Shown: positions 19,300 to 26,987 of the stretch, piece by piece
How positions within the stretch are numbered: position 1 is the first letter of the stretch
Layout of the letters: each line of letters opens with the position of its first letter
Assembly: GCA_016794545.1 (NCBI GenBank)
Contig: JAEUJX010000017.1
Location: forward strand, 1 to 52,561
Direction: 5' to 3'
Length of the DNA: 52,561 nucleotides
DNA from: Myxococcales bacterium
GTDB taxonomy: Bacteria > Myxococcota_A > Polyangia > Haliangiales > Haliangiaceae
Position numbers and translations under genes: made by a program
The notes under the pieces: generated by a model
Databases searched by the model: none
Told to the model about the DNA's origin: nothing
Seen by the model: the letters and a program-made list of their open reading frames with translations, nothing else

Positions 19300-19647
19300 A
19301 TGTTCACGAAGCTGAAAGTTGTACTGGTCACCGGCGCCGTCCTGGTCGCCGGCGTCGTCGGCGTCGCCGCCGCCCAGGGTCCGGGCGCCGGCAAGCTCGA
19401 TCGCGCCGCGCGCAAGGCGAAGCTGCTGGAGAAGTTCGACGCCAACAAGAACGGCGTCCTCGATCCGGCGGAGAAGCAGGCGATGTTCGACGAGCGCGCG
19501 AGCAAGATGTTCGCGAAGCTCGACACGAACAAGGATGGGGCGCTCAGCCTCGAAGAGTTCAAGGCCGGCAAGAAGATGATGGGCCGCCAGGGCCGCGGCG
19601 GGAAGTTCCGCGGCGGCCCTGGCGGGGGTGGCCCCGGCCAGCCCTGA
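19300..19647 (+). CDS. Exported EF-hand protein
   Basis: A 115-residue secreted protein with a signal peptide (MFTKLKVVLVTGAVLVAGVV..AAAQ) and two calcium-binding EF-hand loops, DANKNGVLDPAE and DTNKDGALSLEE, each with the D-x-N-x-D/N-G pattern and terminal Glu. A C-terminal Gly/Arg/Lys tail follows. It probably binds calcium in the periplasm or outside. It precedes the histidine kinase/regulator pair by 27 bases, but the kinase has its own -10-like element, so a shared operon is uncertain. The upstream region is shared with the MerR promoter on the other strand. Confidence 0.85.
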   Translation: MFTKLKVVLVTGAVLVAGVVGVAAAQGPGAGKLDRAARKAKLLEKFDANKNGVLDPAEKQAMFDERASKMFAKLDTNKDGALSLEEFKAGKKMMGRQGRGGKFRGGPGGGGPGQP

Positions 19648-19661
19648 ACCTGGGGAACGGC

Positions 19662-19667
19662 TATGCT
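19662..19667 (+). promoter_or_regulatory. -10-like hexamer TATGCT deciding the kinase start
   Basis: TATGCT is followed by seven bases and ATG 19675. A possible upstream start at 19663 is formed by the ATG inside this hexamer and is therefore unlikely to be used. Confidence 0.5.
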
Positions 19668-19674
19668 GCCGGCG

Positions 19675-20895
19675 ATGCCGCCCTCCCGCGCCACGACCCC
19701 GCTCGCCGGGTGGTCGGTCGTGGCGACGTTCGTGCTGATCGGCGTCGCCTTGCTGGCGACGGTCCTGTCGACCCGATCGTCGGTGATCAACGCATCGGAC
19801 GCGGTGCGCCGCGGCCAGGCGCTCGCGATCGAGCAGGCGGTCCGTGCGGACCTCGCCGATCTCGAAGCGGTGCCGTCCTCGGACGACCTCGCGATGATCC
19901 TGCGGGAGCACGCGGATGAAGGCCTGCGCTACATCGGCATGGTCGAGGGCCGCGGCCGCATCGTGGCGTCGGCCGGCTCGCCGGTCGGCGACTCGACAGA
20001 GGAGTCGCGCGGCATCCAAGAGGTCGGGGAGCGCGTGCGGCTCACGCTGCGCGCGTTCCGCCGCATGAAGGCAGGCGGGCGAGCGGCCCGCTACGTCGTC
20101 GAGGTCGAGCCCGTGCAGGCGAACGCACTCCGCGACAACGCGACGGTGACGCTCGGCATCGGCGCGCTCGCCGCGGCGAGCCTGCTCGGCGTCGCGATCG
20201 TGCTCGTGCGGCGCGAGGCGCGCCGCGCGCGCGAGGAGCGCGAACGCGAGCGCGAGCGCCGCCTCGCTCACCTCGGCGAGATGAGCGCCGTCCTCGCGCA
20301 CGAGATCAAGAACCCGCTCGCGTCGCTGAAGGGCAACGCGCAGCTCCTGTCCCAGATGCTCGCGAAGGCCCTGCCCGAGAGCGAGAAGCCGCGCAGCAAG
20401 GCGGACCGGATCGTCGACGAGGCCGTGCGGCTCGAGACGCTGACCAACGACCTCCTCAAGTTCGTGCGCACCGGCGAGATCCACCGCGCGCCGACCGATC
20501 CGGCGGCGCTCGTGCGCGAGGCGGCGCAGAGCGTGCCCGGCGAGGTCACCGTCGACACCGCGATGGCGCCGGCGAGCTGGCCGCTCGACGCGGGCCGGAT
20601 CCGCGAGGTCGTCGTGAACCTGGTCGACAACGCGGTGGCGGCCGGTGCACCGGTCACCGCGGCGGTGCGCGCCGACGGCAAGCACCTCGTGATCGAGGTG
20701 TCGGACCACGGCCCGGGCGTCCCCGAGGACGCGCGCGAGACGATCTTCGAGCCCTTCCACACGACCAAGACGCACGGGACGGGCCTCGGATTGGCCGTCG
20801 CCCGTCGCGTCGTGGAGTCGCATGGGGGTACGCTGTCGGTCACCTCTGCCCCGAGCGGTGGCGCGCTGTTCCGCGCCGAGATCCCGGAGTCCTGA
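19675..20895 (+). CDS. Membrane sensor histidine kinase
   Basis: A 406-residue two-component sensor. Two membrane segments (about 13-33 and 159-178) flank a periplasmic sensor of about 125 residues. A charged helix ([17 protein letters not shown]) leads into the HisKA domain with [14 protein letters not shown] (phospho-acceptor H209) and then the HATPase domain with [18 protein letters not shown] and [16 protein letters not shown]. The architecture resembles NtrB/ZraS-type partners of sigma-54 regulators, matching the gene that starts one base after its stop. The signal is unknown. Confidence 0.93.
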   Translation: MPPSRATTPLAGWSVVATFVLIGVALLATVLSTRSSVINASDAVRRGQALAIEQAVRADLADLEAVPSSDDLAMILREHADEGLRYIGMVEGRGRIVASAGSPVGDSTEESRGIQEVGERVRLTLRAFRRMKAGGRAARYVVEVEPVQANALRDNATVTLGIGALAAASLLGVAIVLVRREARRAREERERERERRLAHLGEMSAVLAHEIKNPLASLKGNAQLLSQMLAKALPESEKPRSKADRIVDEAVRLETLTNDLLKFVRTGEIHRAPTDPAALVREAAQSVPGEVTVDTAMAPASWPLDAGRIREVVVNLVDNAVAAGAPVTAAVRADGKHLVIEVSDHGPGVPEDARETIFEPFHTTKTHGTGLGLAVARRVVESHGGTLSVTSAPSGGALFRAEIPES

Positions 20896-20896
20896 T

Positions 20897-22243
20897 ATGG
20901 CACGCATCCTGGTCGCCGACGACGAAGCTGGTCTGCGCGAGTTCATCACCGACACGCTCGAGCTCGACGACCACACGGTCGTGGCCGCGAAGGACGGCAA
21001 GGAGGCCGCGAAGATCCTCGAGGAGCGCGGCTTCGACCTGCTCCTGACCGATCTGAAGATGCCGGGCATGGACGGCATGACGCTCCTGCGCAAGATCCGC
21101 GCGGAGCAGCCGGAGGTCGAGGTCATCATGATGACCGCGCACGGCACGGTCGACAACGCGGTCGAGGCGATGAAGCTCGGCGCGTTCGAGTACCTGCAGA
21201 AGCCGATCAGCGGTCCGGACGAGCTGCGCCTCCTGGTCGCGCGCGCCGTCGAGCGCCGGGGCCTCAAGGACCGCACCGAGGGCACCGAGCGCCACAGCGA
21301 GGCACTCGCCGCGCCACCGCTCACCTACGGCGACCCCGCGATGAAGCCGGTCGTCGAGGCGATCGAGAAGGTCGCGCGCACCGCGGCGACCGTGCTGTTG
21401 CTCGGCGAGAGCGGCACCGGCAAGGAGGTCGCGGCCCGCGCGATCCACGCGCAGAGCCCGCGCGCGACCAAGCCGTTCATGGCCATCAACTGCGCCGCGT
21501 TGACCGACACGCTGCTCGAGAGCGAGCTGTTCGGTCACGAGAAGGGCGCGTTCACCGGCGCGACCGAGCGCAAGCGCGGCCGGCTCGAGCTCGCGGATGG
21601 CGGCACGTTCTTCCTCGACGAGGTCGGCGAGCTCAAGCTCGAGCTCCAGGCCAAGCTGCTCCGCGTGCTCCAGGAGCGCCGGTTCGAACGCGTCGGCGGC
21701 AGCCGCACGCTCGAGGTCGACGTGCGCTGGGTCGCCGCGACCAACCGCGATCTGCGCGCGATGATCGACGAGGGCCGGTTCCGCGAGGACCTCTACCACC
21801 GGCTCGCGGTGTTCCCGATCAAGCTGCCTCCGCTGCGCGAGCGCCCGACCGACGTGCTGCCGCTCGCGCGCACGCTGCTCGAGCGGATCGCGCGCGATCT
21901 CAAGCGCTCGATGCCGCGCCTGACGGCCGCCGCGGAGAAGCGGCTCCAGGCCGCGAGCTGGCGCGGCAACGTGCGCGAGCTCGCGAACACGCTCGAACGC
22001 GCGGCGATCCTCGCGGAGGGCGACGCGATCGACGCGAGCCACATCTGGCTCGACGACGCGCCCGCGAAGCCGGCGAGCGCCGCGCCCTCGGGTAACGAGG
22101 TGCGCCCGCTCGCGGAGCTCGAGAAGGACGCGATCCTCCACGCGCTCGACGTGGTCGGCGGGAACCGCCGGAAAGCCGCCGAGCTGCTCGGGATCGGCGA
22201 GCGAACCTTGTACGACCGCCTGAAGAAGTACGGGGTCGACTGA
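20897..22243 (+). CDS. Sigma-54-dependent response regulator (NtrC/ZraR family)
   Basis: A 448-residue transcription activator. The receiver domain (1-120) has the acidic pocket DDE at 9-10 and phospho-acceptor D52 ([13 protein letters not shown]). The AAA+ domain contains the Walker [16 protein letters not shown], the sigma-54-contacting GAFTGA loop, the Walker [13 protein letters not shown] and an arginine-finger region. A Fis-type helix-turn-helix ends the protein ([24 protein letters not shown]). It begins one base after the histidine kinase stop, so the pair is co-translated. A candidate sigma-54 site lies in front of the next gene, at 22367-22380. Confidence 0.95.
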   Translation: MARILVADDEAGLREFITDTLELDDHTVVAAKDGKEAAKILEERGFDLLLTDLKMPGMDGMTLLRKIRAEQPEVEVIMMTAHGTVDNAVEAMKLGAFEYLQKPISGPDELRLLVARAVERRGLKDRTEGTERHSEALAAPPLTYGDPAMKPVVEAIEKVARTAATVLLLGESGTGKEVAARAIHAQSPRATKPFMAINCAALTDTLLESELFGHEKGAFTGATERKRGRLELADGGTFFLDEVGELKLELQAKLLRVLQERRFERVGGSRTLEVDVRWVAATNRDLRAMIDEGRFREDLYHRLAVFPIKLPPLRERPTDVLPLARTLLERIARDLKRSMPRLTAAAEKRLQAASWRGNVRELANTLERAAILAEGDAIDASHIWLDDAPAKPASAAPSGNEVRPLAELEKDAILHALDVVGGNRRKAAELLGIGERTLYDRLKKYGVD

Positions 22244-22366
22244 TCGACCGATCCGGCAGAGCCAAACCTTGCTCGACCTGCGGAACTCGCAGGAGTGTGA
22301 ACGCAAAATCCGCAGGACCGCGACTCCCGCAGCTGCAACCTGCTGAATCTGCTGGAGGCAGGACCC

Positions 22367-22380
22367 GGCACGGCGGGTGC
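22367..22380 (+). promoter_or_regulatory. Candidate sigma-54 promoter
   Basis: CCGGCACGGCGGGTGCT has GG and GC dinucleotides ten bases apart and keeps the GGCACG half of the -24 element; the -12 half is GTGC instead of TTGC. It ends 14 bases before ATG 22395. Its attraction is the sigma-54 activator gene just upstream. A rival element, TAGGTC at 22383-22388, has the -10 spacing seen at other genes. Confidence 0.3.
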
Positions 22381-22394
22381 TCTAGGTCTCTGGC

Positions 22395-22940
22395 ATGAAG
22401 CGAATCATCACCCTCACTGCTCTCGTCCTCGGTCTCACCGGCGGCATCGCAGCGGCAGACCGCGGCCGTGACGGCTGGCGTGACCGCGACCGCATCAACG
22501 ATCGCCGCGACAACAACCGCTGGGACCGCCGCGACAACCGCTGGGATCGCCGCGACAGCCGCTGGGATCGCCGCGACAACCGCTGGGATCGCCGCGACCG
22601 CGTCCGCGTCAACCGCGTGCGCCCGTGGTTCCGCGACGGCCGCTGGCACTTCCACGGCAACACGTACCGCTCGTACACGCGCCCGGTGATCAACGTGCGG
22701 TACCGCGACTACTATCGCCGCCCCGCGCTCGTGGTCGAGAACTACGATCCGGTCCCGGGCTACATCTGGGTCCAGGGCAACTGGAGCTGGAACGGCTACG
22801 AGTGGGTCTGGCTCTCGGGCCGCTACGAGATCGATCAGAGCTACAACGACGGCTACTACGACGACACGTACTACCAGGGCAGCACGTACTCGCCCGGAAT
22901 CTCCGGCGGCGTCACCATCGGCGGCAGCGTCAGCTTCTGA
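22395..22940 (+). CDS. Secreted Trp/Tyr/Arg-rich protein with tandem heptapeptide repeats
   Basis: A 181-residue exported protein: signal peptide (MKRIITLTALVLGLTGGIAAA), then an Arg/Asp/Trp-rich zone with four consecutive RWDRRDN/S units, then a Tyr/Trp-rich region with PGYIWVQGNWSWNGYEWVW that resembles YXWXGX-type repeats of proteobacterial envelope proteins. The C-terminus is GGVTIGGSVSF. Such proteins are usually periplasmic and stress-linked, but no function is established. Its position behind the sigma-54 regulator suggests it may be a target. Confidence 0.82.
   Translation: MKRIITLTALVLGLTGGIAAADRGRDGWRDRDRINDRRDNNRWDRRDNRWDRRDSRWDRRDNRWDRRDRVRVNRVRPWFRDGRWHFHGNTYRSYTRPVINVRYRDYYRRPALVVENYDPVPGYIWVQGNWSWNGYEWVWLSGRYEIDQSYNDGYYDDTYYQGSTYSPGISGGVTIGGSVSF
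22518..22601 (+). repeat. Four in-frame 21-bp tandem repeats
   Basis: Units begin at 22518, 22539, 22560 and 22581 and each encodes RWDRRDN, RWDRRDS or RWDRRDR. The units differ at only a few bases, so they are young or homogenised, and copy number may vary between strains. Confidence 0.9.
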
Positions 22941-22952
22941 CCTTCGCCGCTA

Positions 22953-23000
22953 GCCGCTCTCGGTCTCCTCCCAAGGCCGCTCTCCCGTACCGAGAGCGGC
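22953..23000. terminator. Hairpin between convergent genes
   Basis: Perfect 12-base arms, GCCGCTCTCGGT (22953-22964) and ACCGAGAGCGGC (22989-23000), enclose a 24-base loop. It lies just after the secreted-protein gene and before the end of msrB on the opposite strand, a typical place for a bidirectional terminator. There is no T-run, so termination could be intrinsic-weak or Rho-assisted. Confidence 0.6.
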
Positions 23001-23038
23001 CAGCGCCGTTTCGGCACCGCGGTCTTCGCCGTCTCCGC

Positions 23039-23485
23039 TCAGGACCGCTGCGGCATCGGCTGGCCCGCCTCGACGAACTGCATCGACACGCTGTTCAGGC
23101 AGTAGCGCAGGCCCGTCGGCCGTGGGCCGTCGTCGAACACGTGGCCGAGGTGCGCGTCGCAGCGCGCGCAGCGGATCTCGACGCGGCGCATGCCGTGGCT
23201 GTCGTCGACCAGCTCGCGGATGTGCTGCGGGTCGAACGGCTGGAAGAAGCTCGGCCAGCCGGTGCCCGAGTTGAACTTGCTGGACGAGTCGAACAGCGGC
23301 AGCCCGCACAGCCGGCACGTGTAGGCGCCCTTCTGCTTGTGGTCGAGGAGCAGCCCGCAGAACGGGCGCTCGGTGCCCTGGTGCAAGATCACGTGGCGCT
23401 CCTCGGGCGTGAAGTCCGCGGCGAGCGCGTTCACGCGATCGGAGCTGAGCGGAGTGATGTCGTAGCCGGTGCCGGAGGTCGCCAT
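23039..23485 (-). CDS. msrB: Peptide-methionine (R)-S-oxide reductase
   Basis: Repairs methionine-R-sulfoxide in proteins using thioredoxin. The 148 residues are the normal single-domain MsrB length and show the structural zinc cysteines in CRLCG and CARCD, the GTGWPSF block, the substrate loop GHVFDDGP and the catalytic cysteine in [12 protein letters not shown]. No signal peptide, so cytoplasmic. The gene starts three bases after the stop of the FG-GAP gene on the same strand; a TATCCC element six bases before the ATG is a near match to the -10 pattern of neighbouring genes. Confidence 0.96.
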   Translation of the reverse strand: MATSGTGYDITPLSSDRVNALAADFTPEERHVILHQGTERPFCGLLLDHKQKGAYTCRLCGLPLFDSSSKFNSGTGWPSFFQPFDPQHIRELVDDSHGMRRVEIRCARCDAHLGHVFDDGPRPTGLRYCLNSVSMQFVEAGQPMPQRS

Positions 23486-23488
23486 GCG

Positions 23489-24634
23489 CTAGGGATACGC
23501 CGAAACCGAGCCGGCGGTTACTCCCCGGGCATCCGGATAGACGTGGGCGCCGAACGCGAAGCCCTTGCCGAGCACGGTCAACGAGCTGGCACCCAGCGCC
23601 ATGTTCTGGCGCTTCGGGGACAGCGTCGCGACCGGACGGACGGTCAGGCCCTGCTTGCTGCCGAGGTAGACATACGCCGCGCCCGCGTTGCACGAGCTCG
23701 CCTTGTCGTCGAACACCGAGCACGACGCGAGGATCACGAGGTCGTCGAGCTTGTCGCCGTTCAGGTCGCCGGTCGATGCGAACGCGGCGCCGAACTCGGC
23801 ACGGACGTGATCGCGCGAGAACCGCCGCTTGGTCGTCGTGACGAGCCCCTTCGCCGAGCCCTTGTAGATCAGGACGTCGTTCGCGACGAGGTTGCCGGTG
23901 GGCGACGACGGCTCGACGGTGATCGCGAGATCGCCGTAGCCATCGCCGTCGAAGTCGCCCGCCCCGGCGGCGCCGAAGAACTCCGCGTCGCCTCCGAGCG
24001 GGATGGCCTGCGTCCGCGTCAGGTCGCCGCCGTAGCGGATCGAGGCGGCCTGGGGCGTGATCGCCGCGAGGTCGGCCTTGCCGTCCTTGTCGAGATCGCC
24101 GACCGGCACGACCGTGGCCGACGGCAGATCGATCGGCCTGGTCGCGAGGCCGGTCTTCGTCCCTCGGTAGACATGCACGCCGCTCCGGTCGGGCACGGCG
24201 ACGTCGGCGAGCTTGTCGCCGTCGATGTCGCCGAGCGGCACGACGTGCATGCCGAAGTGCGTGTCCTTCGCCGCGGTCGTGATGGTCTGCGACGGCGCTG
24301 CCGGCAGGCGCCCCTTGCCGCCGAGGAACAGGTGGATCGCGCCGGCCTCGCACGGGCCCAGGTCGCGCGCGTGCGGCGGGCACGCCGGATCGCCGAGCAC
24401 GACGTCGGCGAAGCCGTCGCCGTTGACGTCGCCGACGAGCTCGAGCGCGAAGAACAGCACGGGCGTCGCGCGCGGGAACGCGGGCAGCGGCGCGGCCGTG
24501 TAGCCCTTGGCGCCGCCGTAGTACAGCGCGCGGTGATCGACCACCGCGTCGTCAGCTCCGTCGCCGTCGATGTCGAACCGCGGCGACGCGGCCGCGAGGG
24601 ACGGTGCGAGCACCAGCAGTGCGGTGAGCCTCAT
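23489..24634 (-). CDS. Exported FG-GAP repeat protein
   Basis: A 381-residue protein with a short signal peptide (MRLTALLVLAPSLAAA) directly followed by integrin-like FG-GAP repeats: RFDIDGDGADDAVVD, VGDVNGDGFADVVLGDP, LGDIDGDKLADVAVP, VGDLDKDGKADLAAI, AGDFDGDGYGDLAIT and TGDLNGDKLDDLVIL. This makes a calcium-binding beta propeller, probably on the cell surface. Cysteines are clustered in two places (ACPP..CEAG; ASCSVFDDKASSC). The ATG overlaps the stop of the STN-domain gene by four bases, so the two are translated as a unit and may work together. Confidence 0.88.
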   Translation of the reverse strand: MRLTALLVLAPSLAAASPRFDIDGDGADDAVVDHRALYYGGAKGYTAAPLPAFPRATPVLFFALELVGDVNGDGFADVVLGDPACPPHARDLGPCEAGAIHLFLGGKGRLPAAPSQTITTAAKDTHFGMHVVPLGDIDGDKLADVAVPDRSGVHVYRGTKTGLATRPIDLPSATVVPVGDLDKDGKADLAAITPQAASIRYGGDLTRTQAIPLGGDAEFFGAAGAGDFDGDGYGDLAITVEPSSPTGNLVANDVLIYKGSAKGLVTTTKRRFSRDHVRAEFGAAFASTGDLNGDKLDDLVILASCSVFDDKASSCNAGAAYVYLGSKQGLTVRPVATLSPKRQNMALGASSLTVLGKGFAFGAHVYPDARGVTAGSVSAYP

Positions 24635-24957
24635 CTCCGCTTCGATACCATCAAGATCGAGTCCTGCACGGAGATCTGCAGCTTGTGGACGGCGGCGACC
24701 GTGCAGGCGATCTGATCCCATGGCACGCGCCTGAGCCGGAGCGTGACCTTGCCGGCGACGTCGCTCGACACGACGAGGTTGACCTTGCCGACATCGGCGA
24801 GCAGGCGAAGGACGTCGTGGAGGTCGGCGGCCTTCACGTCGAGGTCGACCGTCGCCCCGCGCCACTTCGCACCCGAGGCGCACAGATCGCGGCGCGGTTC
24901 CGAGCGCGCGACGCCGGCCACACCGGCGAGCAGCATCACGATCGCGAGCGCCCGCAT
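24631..24957 (-). CDS. Stand-alone secretin STN (N0-like) domain protein
   Basis: A 108-residue exported protein: signal peptide (MRALAIVMLLAGVAGVARS) and one STN domain. The core VDLDVKAADLHDVLRLLADV, VNLVVSSDVAGKVTLRLRR and VPWDQIACTVAA closely follows the N-terminal domains of PilQ-type secretins, but there is no secretin barrel. One Cys pair (DLCASGAK and IACTVA) may form a disulfide. It shares a four-base overlap with the FG-GAP gene and diverges from the DNA ligase with only 24 bases between start codons. It may bind a secretin or an export substrate; this is inference. Confidence 0.82.
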   Translation of the reverse strand: MRALAIVMLLAGVAGVARSEPRRDLCASGAKWRGATVDLDVKAADLHDVLRLLADVGKVNLVVSSDVAGKVTLRLRRVPWDQIACTVAAVHKLQISVQDSILMVSKRR

Positions 24958-24964
24958 GAGGTCC

Positions 24965-24970
24965 AGTGTA
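24965..24970 (-). promoter_or_regulatory. -10-like hexamer TACACT, STN gene
   Basis: TACACT on the minus strand, seven bases before ATG 24957. Its TA base pairs are shared with the opposite hexamer at 24969-24974. Confidence 0.55.
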
Positions 24971-24974
24971 CCGT
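24969..24974 (+). promoter_or_regulatory. -10-like hexamer TACCGT, ligase gene
   Basis: TACCGT on the plus strand, seven bases before GTG 24982. It overlaps the minus-strand hexamer by two base pairs, so the two promoters cannot be occupied at once. Confidence 0.55.
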
Positions 24975-24981
24975 GCGGGCC

Positions 24982-26076
24982 GTGGCCCTCAAGTCGCCGT
25001 TTCCACCGCCGGTCCCGCCGATGCTGGCGAAGCTGTCGAGTGACCTGCCCGAGGGCGACGGCTGGCTGTTCGAACCGAAATGGGACGGCTTCCGCGCCCT
25101 GGTCTGGAAGTACGGGGACGACCTCTACATCCAGTCGCGCGACGAGAAGCCGCTCGGCCGCTACTTCCCCGAGCTCGAGGTCTCGCTCCGCCGTGAGCTG
25201 CCCGACGGCTGCGTGCTCGACGGCGAGATCGTGATCGCCACCGGCGACCGGCTCGACTTCGACGCCCTGCTCCTCCGCATCCATCCCGCCGCCTCGCGCG
25301 TGAAGCTGCTGGCCGACGAGAAGCCGGCCTCGTACGTCGCCTGGGACCTGCTCGCGTGGGGCGACGACGATCTCCGCGCCGTCCCGCAGGGCGAGCGCCG
25401 CGCACGCCTCGAGTCCGCGCTCGGCGCCTGCAAGCCGCCGGTCTACCTCACGCCCGCCACGCGCGACCGCGGGGTGGCGCGCGAGTGGTTCGAGAAGTTC
25501 GAGGGCGCCGGCCTCGATGGCGTGATGGCCAAGGCCGACGGCGCGCCGTATCAGCCGGGCAAGCGCGCGATGCTGAAGATCAAGCACCAGCGCACCGCGG
25601 ACTGCGTGGTCGCCGGCTTCCGCTGGTACAAGGGCGGCAAGGGCAAGGAGGTCGGCTCGCTGCTGCTCGGCCTCTACGACGGCGAGAACAAGCTGCACCA
25701 CCTCGGCGTCGCGTCGAGCTTCAAGCAGACGGAGCGCGTGAAGCTCGCCGAGAAGCTGTTGCCGCTCACCGAGGGCGCGCGCGAGACGCACCCGTGGAAG
25801 GACTGGTCCGACTGGGCGGAGGCGGAGGCAACGCCGCAGCGCCTGCCCGGCGCGACCTCGCGCTGGAACCGCGGCAAGGATCTGTCGTGGGAGCCGATCC
25901 AGATCGGCCTCGTCGCCGAGGTCAGCTACGATCACATGCAGGGCGACCGGTTCCGCCACGCGACGCACTTCCAGCGCTGGCGCCCCGACAAGCCGCACAC
26001 CGAGTGCCGGTACGATCAGCTCGAGGAGACGCCTGCGTATCTGCTCCAGCAGATCTTCGGCGGCCGCCCCGCGTAG
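24982..26076 (+). CDS. ATP-dependent DNA ligase (LigC/LigD ligase-domain type)
   Basis: Seals DNA nicks using ATP. The 364 residues cover the adenylation domain with motif I EPKWDGFRAL (nucleophile K33), VLDGEIV (motif III), LDGVMAK (motif IV) and KIKHQRTADCVVAGF (motif V), then the OB-fold with EVSYDHMQGDRFRHATHFQRWR. There is no N-terminal DNA-binding domain, as in the LigC and LigD ligases linked to bacterial end-joining and repair. The GTG at 24982 is chosen for its TACCGT-N7 spacing; GTG 24973 lies within that element. A LigD-type polymerase gene lies 5.5 kb away, and no ku is in the window. Confidence 0.93.
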   Translation: MALKSPFPPPVPPMLAKLSSDLPEGDGWLFEPKWDGFRALVWKYGDDLYIQSRDEKPLGRYFPELEVSLRRELPDGCVLDGEIVIATGDRLDFDALLLRIHPAASRVKLLADEKPASYVAWDLLAWGDDDLRAVPQGERRARLESALGACKPPVYLTPATRDRGVAREWFEKFEGAGLDGVMAKADGAPYQPGKRAMLKIKHQRTADCVVAGFRWYKGGKGKEVGSLLLGLYDGENKLHHLGVASSFKQTERVKLAEKLLPLTEGARETHPWKDWSDWAEAEATPQRLPGATSRWNRGKDLSWEPIQIGLVAEVSYDHMQGDRFRHATHFQRWRPDKPHTECRYDQLEETPAYLLQQIFGGRPA

Positions 26077-26079
26077 CGA

Positions 26080-26805
26080 CTACGGCGCCGCGCCGCTGCC
26101 GGCCGCGGCCGGTGCGGGAGCCGGCGGCGCGCTGCCGGTCACGGCGATCTGCGCGGGGCCGATCGTGTCGCGCGCGACCTTCGCGCACTTCAGCGTGATG
26201 TCGTTGTCCATCTGGCTCGCGCCGCCCTTCACCTGGAGGATGCACTTCGTGTCGGCGTCGAAGAACCGGTACACGTAGACGTCGAACGCGCCGACCATCA
26301 CGGTCTGGCGGCAGGCGTAGCTGCCCATCGACTCGTCATCGCTGTCCTTGCGCTGCGCGCACTTCTTCTTGAACCGATCCGGATCCTCGATCGTCCAGCA
26401 GAACGCGCTGACCTGGCAGACCACGTCGCCCGGCAGGACGCCGAGCCGGCCGTCCTTCTTCAGCTTCGCGGCCTGCTCGGCCTCCGTGAACTTCTTCCCG
26501 CCCCTCACGAGGGAGCACGTCGCGGCCGCCTCGGGCTCTTCCTTCGCATCGGTCCGGATCGTCAGGGGTTCGGTCTCGCCGGTCGCCTCCTGATACTTCG
26601 GCAGATCGATCAGCTGCTCGCACGGGATCTTCGCCTGGCCCGGCACGGGCGGCGCGATCTTCTTCGCGGCCTCCCCGCGCGCCTCGCGCGCCTTCTGCTC
26701 GGCCTCGGCCTCCTTCCGCGCCTCCTCGGCTCCGGCGTTCTCGCCCTTCGAGCAAGCGGCGGCGAACAGGACACACCCCAGGGTGATCGTGATCCCAATG
26801 CGCAT
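26080..26805 (-). CDS. Cys-rich lipoprotein of unknown function
   Basis: A 241-residue lipoprotein (signal ending VLFAAAC) with an N-terminal Glu/Ala/Lys-rich helix (about 20-50), a central domain with eight or so cysteines (for example PCEQLIDLPKY, ATCSLVRGG, VVCQVSAFCW, KKCAQRKD, YACRQTVM) and a Pro/Ala C-terminal tail. No family is recognised. It converges on the ligase gene with three bases between the stops. ATG 26805 is preceded by TAGCTT with a nine-base spacer. Confidence 0.78.
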   Translation of the reverse strand: MRIGITITLGCVLFAAACSKGENAGAEEARKEAEAEQKAREARGEAAKKIAPPVPGQAKIPCEQLIDLPKYQEATGETEPLTIRTDAKEEPEAAATCSLVRGGKKFTEAEQAAKLKKDGRLGVLPGDVVCQVSAFCWTIEDPDRFKKKCAQRKDSDDESMGSYACRQTVMVGAFDVYVYRFFDADTKCILQVKGGASQMDNDITLKCAKVARDTIGPAQIAVTGSAPPAPAPAAAGSGAAP

Positions 26806-26814
26806 GGCGCGGGA

Positions 26815-26820
26815 AAGCTA
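26815..26820 (-). promoter_or_regulatory. -10-like hexamer TAGCTT with upstream TG
   Basis: Minus strand reads TGTTAGCTT, an extended -10 form, nine bases before ATG 26805. This spacer is the longest in the series and would leave a leader of a few bases. Confidence 0.4.
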
Positions 26821-26871
26821 ACACGAGCGCCTGCGGGAATCCTGGAGTAGAGTCACCCCCGCTTTCCGCCG

Positions 26872-26946
26872 GCGCCCATAGCTCAGTTGGATCAGAGCAC
26901 GGACCTTCTAAGTCCGGGGTCGCAGGTTCGAGACCTGCTGGGCGCG
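26872..26946 (+). tRNA. tRNA-Arg (anticodon UCU)
   Basis: Cloverleaf read directly: acceptor GCGCCCA pairs with TGGGCGC, D arm GCTC/GAGC, anticodon stem CGGAC/GTCCG with loop CTTCTAA (anticodon TCT, reading AGA), T arm GCAGG-TTCGAGA-CCTGC, discriminator G at 26946. CCA is not encoded immediately after it (the sequence reads CTCCA), so the CCA end must be added by nucleotidyltransferase. AGA codons are rare in such GC-rich DNA, so this is a minor arginine tRNA. Confidence 0.93.
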
Positions 26947-26987
26947 CTCCACCGTCGTGTGGCACGACGACTGCTCTCTCGAGGGTC

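Noticed and set aside
22518-22601. Regular 21-bp repeats considered as a CRISPR-like array
   Set aside because: Units are contiguous without spacers and encode an in-frame heptapeptide.
22625-24715. 696-residue plus-strand frame
   Set aside because: Antisense to msrB and the FG-GAP gene; no motif.
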